Notes: generated from the letters alone by a model not told the origin. Counted from the first letter of the stretch, positions 7,029 to 16,229 are shown. The stretch: 64,000 nt of DNA from Streptomyces sp. NBC_00572 (GCF_026341815.1 NZ_JAPENX010000001.1:2108001-2172000), one strand, 5' to 3'. Made by a program: numbers and translations.

Positions 7029-8462
7029 TCAGCCGAGGAGGACCACTTCCAGGACGGCACCCGGCTCCACGCTCTCCGTCTCCTCCGGGACCACGAGCAG
7101 GCAGTCCGCGTGCGCGAGGGCCGCGATCAGATGGGAGCCCGCACCGCCCACCGGAGTGACGGTGCCCGCCTCCGGGTCGTACGTCCCCCGGAGGAACTGC
7201 CTCCGCCCGGCCGGCGAGGACAGCGCCTTGTCGGCGACCAGCTCCGCCCGCACCCGGGGCCGGTGCAGGTCCTCGACGCCCATCAGGGACCGGATCGCGG
7301 GCCGGACGAACAGCTCGAAGGAGACGTACGAGGAGACCGGGTTGCCCGGCAGGGCGAGCAGCGGGATCTGCTCGGCGCCGATCGCGCCGAAGCCCTGCGG
7401 CTTGCCCGGCTGCATGGCCAGCTTGCGGAAGTCGACCTGCCCGTCGGCGGTCAGCGCCTCCTTCACCACGTCGTACGCGCCGACGCTCACGCCGCCCGTG
7501 GTCACGATCAGATCGGCCCGGATGAGCTGGTCCTCGATGGTGGCGCGCAGCGACTCCGCGTCGTCGGCGACGGCCCCCACCCGGTACGCGAGGGCGCCCG
7601 CGTCCCGCGCGGCCGCGGCCAGCGCGAAGCTGTTCGAGTCGTGGATCTGGCCCTCGCCCAGCGATTCGCCGGGCTGTACCAGCTCGCTGCCGGTGGACAT
7701 GACGACCACCCGGGGGCGGGGCCGCACCCGGACGGTGCCGCGACCGATCGCGGCGAGCAGTCCGATCTGCGGCGGTCCGAGGACCGTGCCCGCCGCCAGG
7801 GCCAGCTCCCCGGCCCGGACGTCGCTGCCCCGCTCGCGGACGTGCGCGCCGGCCTCGGCGGCGCGGTGCACCCTGACCTCGCCGGCCGCGCCCTCGGGGG
7901 CGGCGCTCGCGGCGGTCATGCCGGTGGCCGCGCCGCCGCCCGTACCGCCGTCGGTCCACTCGACGGGGACGACGGCCTCGGCGCCGGGCGGCAGCGGGGC
8001 GCCGGTCATGATCCGGGCGGCCTGGCCGGGGCCGACCTCGGGCAGGCCGCCGGCGCCCGCCGCGACATCGCCGATGACGGTGAGGACGGCGGGGAACTCC
8101 TCGGTGGCACCGGCGACATCGGCGATCCGGACCGCGTACCCGTCCATGGAGCTGTTGTCGAAGGGGGGCAGCGCGACCGGCACCGTCACGTCCTCGACGA
8201 GGACACAGCCCTGCGCGTCGAGGAGTTGCAGCTCGATGGGGTCGAGCGGGCCGACCGTCGCGAGGATGTCGGCCAGGTGCTCGTCCACCGACCACAGCCC
8301 GCGCGCGGGACCCGCGCAGGGGTCGACCGCGCCCGTCCCGTCACCATGGCCGTGATCACCGTGATCACCGTGGTCATGGTCGCCGTGGACGTGGTCCCCG
8401 TGTCCCCGGTCGCCGTGATCCTGGTCGTCGTGGGACGGCGACGGTGCCGCGCTGCTGCTCAA
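7029..8462 (-). CDS. glp: Gephyrin-like molybdotransferase Glp (MoeA family)
   Basis: About 477 residues of the MoeA/gephyrin-E fold, which inserts molybdate into adenylylated molybdopterin and, in actinobacteria, has a paralogue acting with FtsZ/GlpR at the division site. Motifs: PPFDNSSMDGYAVR, the MPT-binding STGSEL, TTGGVSVGAYD, MQPGKPQGFG, and LPGNPVSSYVSFE. The TTG start at 8462 is chosen because GAGGAG lies ten bases upstream, overlapping the galU stop. The first 40 residues are an unusual His/Asp/Gly repeat (HGDHxHGD). It is cotranscribed with galU upstream and moaC downstream. Which role dominates, Mo-cofactor or division, cannot be settled here. Confidence 0.88.
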   Translation of the reverse strand: MSSSAAPSPSHDDQDHGDRGHGDHVHGDHDHGDHGDHGHGDGTGAVDPCAGPARGLWSVDEHLADILATVGPLDPIELQLLDAQGCVLVEDVTVPVALPPFDNSSMDGYAVRIADVAGATEEFPAVLTVIGDVAAGAGGLPEVGPGQAARIMTGAPLPPGAEAVVPVEWTDGGTGGGAATGMTAASAAPEGAAGEVRVHRAAEAGAHVRERGSDVRAGELALAAGTVLGPPQIGLLAAIGRGTVRVRPRPRVVVMSTGSELVQPGESLGEGQIHDSNSFALAAAARDAGALAYRVGAVADDAESLRATIEDQLIRADLIVTTGGVSVGAYDVVKEALTADGQVDFRKLAMQPGKPQGFGAIGAEQIPLLALPGNPVSSYVSFELFVRPAIRSLMGVEDLHRPRVRAELVADKALSSPAGRRQFLRGTYDPEAGTVTPVGGAGSHLIAALAHADCLLVVPEETESVEPGAVLEVVLLG

Positions 8463-8466
8463 GGTG

Positions 8467-9378
8467 CTACATCTCCTCGCTGACGTATCTCCGGAGCCAG
8501 GCCCGGAAGTCCGGTCCCAGATCTTCACGTTCGCACGCGAGTCTGACAATGGCACGCAGATAGTCACCGCGGTCACCGGTGTCATAACGGCGCCCCTTGA
8601 ACACGACGCCGTGCACCGGGCCGCCGATCTTCTCGTCCGAGGCGAGCTTCTGCAGGGCGTCGGTGAGCTGGATCTCCCCGCCGCGGCCCGGCTCGGTCTC
8701 CCGCAGCGTCTCGAAGACGGCCGGATCCAGCACATAACGGCCGATGATCGCGTAGTTGCTGGGTGCCTCGTCCGCGTCCGGCTTCTCGACCAGGTCCGTC
8801 ACCTTCACGACGTCCGAGTCGACGGTCGCCTCGACCGCCGCGCAGCCGTAGAGGTGGATCTGCGAGGGCTCGACCTCCATGAGGGCGATCACGCTGCCGC
8901 CCTCCCGCTCCTGGACCTCGACCATCCGCGCGAGCAGCGGGTCGCGCGGATCGATCAGGTCGTCGCCGAGGAGCACCGCGAAGGGCTGGTCGCCGACGTG
9001 CGGGGCGGCGCAGAGCACGGCGTGACCGAGGCCGCGCGGGGCGCCCTGGCGCACGTAGTGCATGGTGGCGAGGTCACTGGACTCCTGGACCTTGGAGAGG
9101 CGTTCCGCGTCGCCCTTCCGGCTCAGGGCCTCCTCCAGCTCGTAGTTCCGGTCGAAGTGGTCCTCCAGGGGACGCTTGTTCCGGCCGGTGATCATCAGGA
9201 CGTCGGAGAGGCCGGCCGCGACGGCCTCCTCGACGACGTACTGGATGGCCGGCTTGTCGACGACCGGCAGCATCTCCTTCGGCGTCGCCTTGGTCGCCGG
9301 GAGGAAGCGGGTGCCGAGGCCGGCGGCCGGGATGACAGCCTTGCTGATCCGGCCCAGCCTGGGGAGCGAGTGATTCAT
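8467..9378 (-). CDS. galU: UTP-glucose-1-phosphate uridylyltransferase GalU
   Basis: GalU makes UDP-glucose for polysaccharide and glycolipid synthesis. The nucleotidyltransferase signature is near the N-terminus: KAVIPAAGLGTRFLPATK, then KEMLPVVDKP and later GLGHAVLCA, VEKPDADEAPS and the C-terminal DTGDRGDYL. The length is 303 residues. The ATG at 9378 has no clear Shine-Dalgarno, but a TAAAGT box sits seven bases upstream, so a leaderless mRNA is likely. It heads the operon that includes glp-moaC-mog-rimJ. Confidence 0.95.
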   Translation of the reverse strand: MNHSLPRLGRISKAVIPAAGLGTRFLPATKATPKEMLPVVDKPAIQYVVEEAVAAGLSDVLMITGRNKRPLEDHFDRNYELEEALSRKGDAERLSKVQESSDLATMHYVRQGAPRGLGHAVLCAAPHVGDQPFAVLLGDDLIDPRDPLLARMVEVQEREGGSVIALMEVEPSQIHLYGCAAVEATVDSDVVKVTDLVEKPDADEAPSNYAIIGRYVLDPAVFETLRETEPGRGGEIQLTDALQKLASDEKIGGPVHGVVFKGRRYDTGDRGDYLRAIVRLACEREDLGPDFRAWLRRYVSEEM

Positions 9379-9391
9379 GCGGAGCACTTTA
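9379..9391 (-). promoter_or_regulatory. Leaderless -10 box of galU
   Basis: On the minus strand TAAAGT (9391-9386) is followed by seven bases and the galU ATG. The same seven-base spacing occurs at several other genes here. Confidence 0.5.
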
Positions 9392-9482
9392 GTCGTTCGG
9401 AATGAGAGAAAGATGTGGCTCCGATTAACTTCCTCCAGATAAAGACAGTTACGAGAGTTTAGTGAATTCGCATGGGGCCGAC

Positions 9483-10076
9483 ATGACACCTGAGATGTCC
9501 GAAAAGACCGTGCTGCGCAGTCGGCTTCTGGCCGCCCGCGCCGCGCTGAGCACCGATTCCCTGGCCCGCACGGCCGAATCCCTCGCCCGCCGGGGACTGG
9601 AACTGGCCGAACTCGCGGAGGCGTCCACGGTCGCCGCCTATGTGTCCGTGGGCCGCGAGCCCGGCACGCGCGCGTTGCTCGACGCGCTCCACGCGCGCGG
9701 GGTGCGGGTCCTGCTCCCCGTCCTGCTCCCCGACAACGACCTGGACTGGGCGGCGTACGAGGGCCCGGAGGGGCTCGCGAAGGCCGGCCGGGGCCTGCTC
9801 GAACCGGTCGGGCCCCGGCTCGGACCGGAGGCCGTGTGCGCCGCCGACGCCGTCCTGCTGCCGGGCCTCGCGGTCGACGGGCGCGGGATGCGGCTGGGGC
9901 GGGGCGGCGGCTCGTACGACCGGGTGCTCGCCCGGCTCACGCGCGCGGGTGCCGATCCCGCGCTCGTGGTGCTCCTGTACGCGGACGAGGTGGTCGCCCG
10001 GGTCCCGGAGGAACCGCACGACCACCCCGTGCACGCGGTGGTGACCCCGGAGGGGGTCACCCGCTTCCGGCCCTGA
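9483..10076 (+). CDS. 5-formyltetrahydrofolate cyclo-ligase
   Basis: This enzyme converts 5-formyl-THF to 5,10-methenyl-THF using ATP. The family pattern is clear: KTVLRSRLLAARAAL at the N-terminus, VLLPGLAVDGRGMRLGRGGG followed by SYDR, and the C-terminal PEEPHDHPVHAVVTPEGV. The ATG at 9483 gives 197 residues; a GTG at 9462 is an in-frame alternative. It is divergent from galU. Its TGA stop abuts the TGA of the convergent acylase gene with no spacer (shared TGATCA at 10074-10079). Confidence 0.92.
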   Translation: MTPEMSEKTVLRSRLLAARAALSTDSLARTAESLARRGLELAELAEASTVAAYVSVGREPGTRALLDALHARGVRVLLPVLLPDNDLDWAAYEGPEGLAKAGRGLLEPVGPRLGPEAVCAADAVLLPGLAVDGRGMRLGRGGGSYDRVLARLTRAGADPALVVLLYADEVVARVPEEPHDHPVHAVVTPEGVTRFRP

Positions 10077-12821
10077 TCAGGGCTTCAGCTTCAGCGTGTC
10101 CTTCGTCGCCGCGTCGACGGCCGCCCTGCCGTAGGCCCAGTCGTACAGGTCGCCCTTCGCCCACGCGTCCGTCTGGTCGGTGTAGTGGGAGTTGAAGGCG
10201 TGGCCGGAGGCTCCGGTGAGGTTGATCCACCGGGACTTGTCCCAGTCGCCGACGTTGACGACCATCCGCATCGACGGCACCCAGATGACCTCGTAGCCGC
10301 CGGCCGCGTTCCAGCCGGTGGCGTCGACGGCCGCCTCGCCGCCGCCCATGTTCCAGGGGCCGCGGTTGAGGAGCTGCTGCACGACGCCGGGACCGGCGGT
10401 GCCGAGCGTCTGGTTCTTCAGGGTCAGCTGGTGCAGCCGGCCCCAGCTCCAGGTGGAGACGTCCTTGCCGAGCTTGGCGGTCAGCTCCCAGCGCGCGTCC
10501 TTCATGGCGCGGGCGAGCAGCTGGTCACGGGTCTCGGTGGCCTGGTCGGTGCGGTTGCCGGGGGTGACCCACCACTCGCTCTTCTCCTGCTTGAGGAGCG
10601 GGCGGACCACCTCGTACCAGCGGTCGCCGCCGTCCGGCTGGGCCGAGTCGGGGTCGCGCTGGCCGCATTCGCGTACGAGCTTGTTCTGCTCGTCGACCGG
10701 GCCGGTGGCGTCGGCCGGGCGCACGTTGATGCATTCGCCCTCGACGCGGAGCTCCTTGGGCAGCTTGTCGCCGAAGGACAGCTTGAGGAGGTTGCGCCAG
10801 ACCGCGTTGAAGTAGGCGGCGGCAGCCGAGTCCGGCTCCTGGGTGTAGTCCCAGCCTTCGAGCAGCTTCTGCGCCTCGCGGACGTACGGGTCCGCGATGT
10901 CGATCTTCAGCAGCAGCGGGTTGAGCAGGGTCGCGATCTCGCTGCGGTTGTCCGTCTGCATGGTGCGCATGTCGTCCGGCGAGATCTTTCCGCCGTCCTT
11001 GATCTTCGACTCGATGAGGTCGTTGATCCGCTGGCTGCGCGAGCCGTAGCCCCAGTCCTTGGTGAGCAGGTCGGGGTAGGTCTTGGAGTCGATCACGGCC
11101 TGGTTGGCGGTGACGATGTAGCCGCGCTTCGGGTTGTACTCGTACGGCAGCCGGTCGAAGGGGATGTAGCCCTTCCACCGGTACGAGGAGTCCCAGCCGG
11201 GCGCCGGGAGGGTGCCGTCCCACTTGCTGCGCTGCGGGATCTTGCCCGGGGACTGGTAGCCGATGTTGCCCTGGGTGTCGGCGTAGATCAGGTTCTGGGA
11301 CGGGACCTCGAAGTTCTTGGCCGCGGCCCGGAAGGTGGTGAAGTCCTTGGCGCGGTCGAGGGCGAAGATCGCGTCCATCGACTTGCCGGGCTGGAGCGCG
11401 GTCCACTGGAGGGAGACGCCGTAGCCGGTGCCGCGGTCGGGGGCGGCGTTGCCGACGGGGGCCTTCTGGCCGACCTTCTCCAGCTCGGAGGAGCGGTCGG
11501 AGACGAGCGGGCCGCGGTCGGTGGCGCGGATGGTGATCGTCCGGTCCTCGCCGCCGGCGACCTTGATGATCTCGTCGCGGACCGTGAAGGGCTTGACCTT
11601 GCCGTCGACGAGGTAGCCGTCGGGGCCGATCTTCTCCAGGTAGAGGTCGGTGACGTCGGCGCCGAGGTTGGTGAGACCCCAGGCGATCTTGTCGTTGTGT
11701 CCGATGATCACACCGGGCATGCCGGAGAAGGTGTAGCCGGAGACGTCATAGCGGCAGGTCGCCGAGACCGAGCGGCAGTGCAGGCCCATCTGGTACCAGA
11801 GGGACGGCAGCTGCGGCGCCAGGTGCGGGTCGTTGGCCAGCAGCGGCTTGCCGGAGGTCGTGTAGTCCCCGGAGACGACCCAGGAGTTCGAGCCGATGCC
11901 GTTGCCGTTGGGGCCGAGGAGGGCGGGGACGCCGTCCAGGACCTCCGAGAGCGCGCCGAGCTGGGACTCGATGCCCTGCGAGGAACCGGAGGAACCGGAC
12001 GCCGGGGTCTCGCCGGTGGTCAGGCCGTCACCGTCGCCGTCGCCGGGCTTCGCCTTCGGGTCGAACTTCCCGGTGGACTCGTCGACCGCGCCCCGGTCGA
12101 CGATCGGCTGGTGGAGCGCGTACGGGTACTCCGGGTACAGCGTCTTGATCTGGCTCGCGCTCAGCCGACTCGTCATCAGCGAGCGGTCGATCTCGTCCTG
12201 CATGTTGCCGCGCAGGTCCCAGGCCATCGCCTTGAGCCAGGCCACCGAGTCGACCGGGGTCCAGGGCTCGATCGCGTAGTCGTTGGTGAAGGCCAGGGCC
12301 GCGTACTCGACGGAGATGTCGGCGGGGTCCCGGTCCTTCAGATAGGCGTTGACGCCCTCCGCGTACGCCTGGAGGTACTTCTTCGTCTCCGGCGTCAGGA
12401 CCTTGTCGTACTCCTGCTGCGCGACCCGGCGCCAGCCGAGCGTACGCAGGAAGGTGTCCGTCTCGACCTGGCTCTCGCCGAACATCTCGGAGAGCCGGCC
12501 CGCGGTCACGTGCCGCCGGACGTCCATCTCGTAGAAGCGGTCCTGCGCCTGGACGTAGCCCTGGGCGCGGAAGAGGTCCGTCTCGTTGTCCGCGTAGATC
12601 TGCGGGACGCCGTTGGCGTCGCGCTTGACCTCGACCTCACCGGAGAGGCTGTCGAGCCGGATCTCGCCCGTGGTCTGCGGGAACGAGGCCCGGACGGTGC
12701 TCACACCCCAGAACCCGCCGTATCCGACGCCCGCGACCAGGGCGAGGACCAGGACGAGGAGGATCAGGCGGGCGCGCCGCCCTTTCTTCTTGGCGGGAGG
12801 CGCGGTCGTGTTGGAGGGCAT
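10077..12821 (-). CDS. Penicillin acylase-family N-terminal nucleophile hydrolase
   Basis: A 914-residue precursor of the penicillin acylase family (S45), which autocleaves into two chains and hydrolyses amides such as acyl-homoserine lactones or beta-lactam side chains. An N-terminal transmembrane/signal segment (about residues 19-36) without a lipobox suggests an exported, membrane-anchored enzyme. The beta-chain nucleophile is Ser at about residue 311 in NGIGSNSWVVSG, preceded by a Gly/Asp/Ser-rich linker. Start: ATG with AAGGA nine bases upstream. The physiological substrate is unknown. Confidence 0.88.
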   Translation of the reverse strand: MPSNTTAPPAKKKGRRARLILLVLVLALVAGVGYGGFWGVSTVRASFPQTTGEIRLDSLSGEVEVKRDANGVPQIYADNETDLFRAQGYVQAQDRFYEMDVRRHVTAGRLSEMFGESQVETDTFLRTLGWRRVAQQEYDKVLTPETKKYLQAYAEGVNAYLKDRDPADISVEYAALAFTNDYAIEPWTPVDSVAWLKAMAWDLRGNMQDEIDRSLMTSRLSASQIKTLYPEYPYALHQPIVDRGAVDESTGKFDPKAKPGDGDGDGLTTGETPASGSSGSSQGIESQLGALSEVLDGVPALLGPNGNGIGSNSWVVSGDYTTSGKPLLANDPHLAPQLPSLWYQMGLHCRSVSATCRYDVSGYTFSGMPGVIIGHNDKIAWGLTNLGADVTDLYLEKIGPDGYLVDGKVKPFTVRDEIIKVAGGEDRTITIRATDRGPLVSDRSSELEKVGQKAPVGNAAPDRGTGYGVSLQWTALQPGKSMDAIFALDRAKDFTTFRAAAKNFEVPSQNLIYADTQGNIGYQSPGKIPQRSKWDGTLPAPGWDSSYRWKGYIPFDRLPYEYNPKRGYIVTANQAVIDSKTYPDLLTKDWGYGSRSQRINDLIESKIKDGGKISPDDMRTMQTDNRSEIATLLNPLLLKIDIADPYVREAQKLLEGWDYTQEPDSAAAAYFNAVWRNLLKLSFGDKLPKELRVEGECINVRPADATGPVDEQNKLVRECGQRDPDSAQPDGGDRWYEVVRPLLKQEKSEWWVTPGNRTDQATETRDQLLARAMKDARWELTAKLGKDVSTWSWGRLHQLTLKNQTLGTAGPGVVQQLLNRGPWNMGGGEAAVDATGWNAAGGYEVIWVPSMRMVVNVGDWDKSRWINLTGASGHAFNSHYTDQTDAWAKGDLYDWAYGRAAVDAATKDTLKLKP

Positions 12822-12993
12822 CGCTGTCCTTCGAGGGGCAGGGTGGTCCTGGAGTACGGGAGCAACCTTAGGCGCAGCGTCCGGACGGCCTGGACGCGGT
12901 GTCAGGAAGACAACCGTGAGGAGAACCGTACTGGTGAGCGAGATGCGCAAAGAGGGCGTCAAGAAAACGTTAAAGATTAGGTAAGGTAACGAA
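12822..12993. promoter_or_regulatory. Divergent promoter region between acylase and antiporter genes
   Basis: A 172-bp spacer that becomes A/T-rich towards the antiporter side (12960-12992), where the plus-strand promoter should lie. An AAGG Shine-Dalgarno precedes the small ORF at 12994. No clear operator palindrome was found. Confidence 0.4.
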
Positions 12994-13083
12994 GTGTCGG
13001 CCGCTGGAGGAACGATCCAGCTGCCTGTGACGGCCGCTGGAAGAACGATCCGGCTGCACGTGAGGGGAAGGAACGGCCACTGA
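12994..13083 (+). CDS. 29-residue leader ORF built from an 11-codon repeat, coupled to the antiporter
   Basis: A GTG with AAGG seven bases upstream opens a 29-codon frame ending in TGA at 13081-13083. The TGA overlaps the proposed CTG start of the antiporter (CTGA). Most of the peptide is two copies of an 11-residue unit, SAAGGTIQLPV and TAAGRTIRLHV, and the last residues are arginine/glycine-rich. Good start signals, stop-start overlap and in-frame repeats argue for translation, either as a small protein or as a leader that couples antiporter synthesis. I recognise no homologue. Confidence 0.5.
   Translation: MSAAGGTIQLPVTAAGRTIRLHVRGRNGH
12998..13063 (+). repeat. 33-bp tandem repeat, two units
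   Basis: Units 12998-13030 and 13031-13063 are adjacent and match at 29 of 33 positions. The unit length is a multiple of three and preserves the reading frame of the leader ORF. Confidence 0.85.
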
Positions 13084-14648
13084 CTGTCCACGATCTCAAC
13101 GAACTCCTGCTCATCAGCTCCCTCGTGCTGCTGATCGCGGTGGCGGCCGTCCGGATCTCGTCCCGGAGCGGGCTCCCCAGCCTGCTGCTCTACCTCGGCA
13201 TCGGCGTCGCCATCGGCCAGGACGGCATCGGCAACGTCGCCTTCGACAACGCGGAACTGACGCAGGTCATCGGCTATGCCGCCCTCGTCGTGATCCTCGC
13301 CGAGGGTGGCCTCGGCACGAAGTGGAAGGAGATCAAGCCGGCGCTGCCCGCCGCGGTCGTCCTCTCCACCGTCGGCGTCGCGGTGAGCGTGGGCATCACC
13401 GCCTCGGCCGCCCACTACCTCGTCGGTCTCGACTGGCGACAGGCCCTGATCATCGGCGCCGTCGTCTCCTCCACCGACGCCGCCGCGGTCTTCTCCGTGC
13501 TGCGCAAGGTGCCCCTCCCGTCACGGGTCACCGGTGTCCTGGAGGCCGAGTCCGGCTTCAACGACGCCCCCGTCGTCATCCTCGTCGTCGCCTTCTCCAC
13601 CACAGGACCGGTCGACGACTGGTACGTCCTCGTCGGCACGATCGCCCTCGAACTGGCCATCGGCGTCGTCGTCGGTCTCGCCGTCGGCTTCCTCGGCGCC
13701 TACGGGCTGCGGCACGTCGCCCTGCCCGCCTCCGGCCTCTACCCGATCGCCGTCATGGCCATCGCCGTCGTCGCGTACGCCGCCGGTGCCATGGCCCACG
13801 GCTCCGGCTTCCTCGCCGTCTACCTGGCGTCGATGGTCCTCGGCAACGCCAAGCTGCCGCACGCGCCCGCGAACCGCGGCTTCGCCGAGGGACTCGGCTG
13901 GATCGCGCAGATCGGCATGTTCGTCCTGCTCGGCCTGCTCGTCACCCCGCACGAGCTGGTCCACGACTTCTGGCCCGCCGTCGTCATCGGCCTGGTCCTG
14001 ACCGTGGTCGCACGGCCCATGGAAGTGCTGGTCAGCCTGCTGCCCTTCCGCATCCCCTGGCAGGAACAGGCCCTGATGTCCTGGGCCGGCCTGCGCGGAG
14101 CCGTCCCCATCATCCTCGCCACCATCCCGATGGTGTCCGACATCGACGGCAGCGAGCGGATCTTCAACATCGTCTTCGTGCTCGTCGTCGTCTACACCCT
14201 CGTCCAGGGGCCGACCCTGCCCTGGCTGGCGAAGGCCCTCAAGCTCGGCGACTCCGGAGAGGCCGCCGACCTCGGCGTCGAGTCGGCACCCCTGGAACGG
14301 CTGCGCGGCCACCTCCTCTCCGTCGCCATCCCGGAGCACTCCCGGATGCACGGCGTCGAGGTCGCCGAGCTGCGGCTCCCCGCCGGAGCGGCCGTCACCC
14401 TCGTCGTACGGGAGGAGACGAGCTTCGTACCGGGTCCCGCGACCGTCCTGCGGCGCGGCGACGAACTCCTCGTCGTCGCCACCGACCCGGTACGGGACGC
14501 CACCGAGCGGCGACTGCGCGCGGTCGGCCAGGGCGGCAAGCTCGCCGGCTGGCTGGGGACCGGGGGCGCCACGGCGGCCTCGACCCCGACGGACACGTCC
14601 CTTCGCTTCCATCGGCACGGCGAGCATCACAAGCGAACATCCGGTTAA
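13080..14648 (+). CDS. Potassium/proton antiporter (CPA family with C-terminal TrkA-C domain)
   Basis: A polytopic cation/H+ antiporter with about 12 membrane segments and a cytosolic C-terminal TrkA-C (RCK_C) domain at about residues 410-490. Members export K+ and in other actinobacteria and firmicutes such domains bind c-di-AMP. The hydrophobic core starts immediately, so the start must be upstream of the GTG at 13125. CTG at 13080 is favoured because AAGGA lies seven bases before it and it overlaps the leader ORF stop; CTG starts are rare, so this is an inference. A strong hairpin follows the gene. Confidence 0.82.
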   Translation: MTVHDLNELLLISSLVLLIAVAAVRISSRSGLPSLLLYLGIGVAIGQDGIGNVAFDNAELTQVIGYAALVVILAEGGLGTKWKEIKPALPAAVVLSTVGVAVSVGITASAAHYLVGLDWRQALIIGAVVSSTDAAAVFSVLRKVPLPSRVTGVLEAESGFNDAPVVILVVAFSTTGPVDDWYVLVGTIALELAIGVVVGLAVGFLGAYGLRHVALPASGLYPIAVMAIAVVAYAAGAMAHGSGFLAVYLASMVLGNAKLPHAPANRGFAEGLGWIAQIGMFVLLGLLVTPHELVHDFWPAVVIGLVLTVVARPMEVLVSLLPFRIPWQEQALMSWAGLRGAVPIILATIPMVSDIDGSERIFNIVFVLVVVYTLVQGPTLPWLAKALKLGDSGEAADLGVESAPLERLRGHLLSVAIPEHSRMHGVEVAELRLPAGAAVTLVVREETSFVPGPATVLRRGDELLVVATDPVRDATERRLRAVGQGGKLAGWLGTGGATAASTPTDTSLRFHRHGEHHKRTSG

Positions 14649-14671
14649 TCCGAGGCATTAATTCAAGGACA

Positions 14672-14701
14672 GGAGCGTTTTCCCAGGCAGGAAGACGCTC
14701 C
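14672..14701 (+). terminator. Terminator after the antiporter gene
   Basis: A 12-base-pair stem beginning GGAGCGT (one G-U pair) with a six-base loop lies about 25 bases beyond the antiporter stop codon. Confidence 0.65.
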
Positions 14702-14900
14702 TCCCTGTACCATGAAGGCACACCTGATCGAACCAACTCTGCCTGACGCAGAGCTGGCGCGACCGTATGGCGGCCGTGGCGCCCCTCCGCAGTGGGGCCG
14801 GCCCGGTATCTACCGCAGTAACGCGCATGAGGACAGCTCTCGGCGACACCCGCACCACAGTGCCGGGGGCGCGCTACCAGGCGGCAGAAAGGCCAGGACC

Positions 14901-16172
14901 GTGGCGTCCACGGTCATCTCGGACAAGCGGCCCGGCTACGGGCAGCTTCTGCGCACACCCGGTGCGCTGTCCTTCCTGCTTCCCGGCTTCGCCGCCCGGC
15001 AGCCCTTCGCGATGCTGACCATCGGCATCGTCCTGCTCGTCCAGCACACCACCGGCTCCTTCGGCAGCGCCGGCGCGGTCGCCGCCGTCACCGGCGTCTC
15101 GATGGCGCTGTTCGCTCCGCAGAGCGGCAAGCTCGCCGACCGCTTCGGCCAGCGCGCCGTACTGATCCCCGGCGTCCTCGTCCACACCGCGTCCGTCTCC
15201 CTGCTCGTGGTGCTCGCCCTGAGCGGCGCCCCGCTGTGGGCGCTGTTCCTGGCCGCCGTGCCCGCCGGCGCCTCCGTGCCCCAGGTCGGCCCGATGGTCC
15301 GGGCCCGCTGGGCCGCCAAGCTCGACGGCACCCCGCTGATGCCGACGGCCGCGGCCTTCGAGTCCGTGACGGACGAGTTCACCTTCGTCGTCGGTCCCGT
15401 CCTCGCGACCGCCCTGTGCACCGGCGTCCACCCGGCCGCCGGCCTGATCGCCGAAGCCGCGCTCACGCTCTTCGGCGGACTCTTCTTCGCCGCCCAGCGC
15501 GCCACCCAGCCCGCGTTCGGCATCGCCGCGGCCGGCTCCGGCGAACCGCGCCGCTCGGCCCTTTCCATCCCCGGCGTCCGGGTCCTCGTCGTCGCCTTCC
15601 TCGGCATCGGCTCCGTCTTCGGCGGCATGCAGGTCTCCCTCACCGCCTTCACCGAGGAGATCGGCAACCCCGGCGCCAACGGTCTGCTGTACGGGGTCTT
15701 CGCCGCCGGCAACATGCTCGCGGGCATCGCCATGGGCACCGTCGCCTGGAAGGTCGGCCCCCGCCGCCGTCTGATCCTCGGCTACGCCGGCCTCACCGTC
15801 GCCGCGTCCCTGCTGTGGACCACGCACTCGGTGCTGCTCCTCGGCGCCCTGGGCCTGGTCGTGGGCCTGTGCATCGCCCCCGCCCTGATCACCGGCTACA
15901 CCATCGTCGAGACCCTGATCCCGGCGTCCTCCCGCACCGAGGCCTTCACCTGGCTCACCGGCGCGGTCGCGCTCGGCCAGGCCGCGGCCGTCACGGTCGC
16001 CGGCCGCCTCGCCGACGCCCACGGCGCGAGCACCGGATTCCTGGTGCCGATGGTGGGCACGGCGCTCGCCCTGGCCACGCTCCTCGCCCTGCGCTCGCGC
16101 CTCAAGCCGCGCGAGACGAGCCGGGTCGCGGCGCGTGGTATCGGTCACCGCGTGCCGGTGGCGGTGGACTGA
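14901..16172 (+). CDS. Major facilitator superfamily transporter
   Basis: A 423-residue MFS protein with about 12 hydrophobic segments. The loop between TM2 and TM3 carries the variant GxLADRxG motif, GKLADRFGQRAVLI, and a basic loop GPRRRLILGYAG follows in the second half. The GTG at 14901 has AAAGG eight bases upstream; the region from 14712 is in frame but not hydrophobic and is unlikely to be coding. The cargo is unknown. It is flanked by terminator-like hairpins and is probably monocistronic. Confidence 0.82.
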   Translation: MASTVISDKRPGYGQLLRTPGALSFLLPGFAARQPFAMLTIGIVLLVQHTTGSFGSAGAVAAVTGVSMALFAPQSGKLADRFGQRAVLIPGVLVHTASVSLLVVLALSGAPLWALFLAAVPAGASVPQVGPMVRARWAAKLDGTPLMPTAAAFESVTDEFTFVVGPVLATALCTGVHPAAGLIAEAALTLFGGLFFAAQRATQPAFGIAAAGSGEPRRSALSIPGVRVLVVAFLGIGSVFGGMQVSLTAFTEEIGNPGANGLLYGVFAAGNMLAGIAMGTVAWKVGPRRRLILGYAGLTVAASLLWTTHSVLLLGALGLVVGLCIAPALITGYTIVETLIPASSRTEAFTWLTGAVALGQAAAVTVAGRLADAHGASTGFLVPMVGTALALATLLALRSRLKPRETSRVAARGIGHRVPVAVD

Positions 16173-16202
16173 ACCCGCGGAATACGTCAGTATGGATTGT
16201 CG

Positions 16203-16229
16203 TTAGCACTCGATGAGTGTGAGTGCCAG
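16203..16229 (+). promoter_or_regulatory. CIRCE-like operator (HrcA site)
   Basis: The arrangement TTAGCACTC-N9-GAGTGCCAG fits the HrcA operator consensus TTAGCACTC-N9-GAGTGCTAA with a perfect left half and seven of nine in the right half. It lies between a possible -10 (TATGGA near 16190) and overlaps the AGGAGG ribosome site of the zinc-ribbon gene. Confidence 0.65.

Noticed and set aside
10074..10079. TGATCA shared by two convergent stop codons as a regulatory palindrome
   Set aside because: It is the automatic result of two TGA codons meeting tail to tail.
12976..12992. TTAGGTAAGG resembling half of a DmdR1 iron box
   Set aside because: Only one half fits, and the second half of the palindrome is absent.
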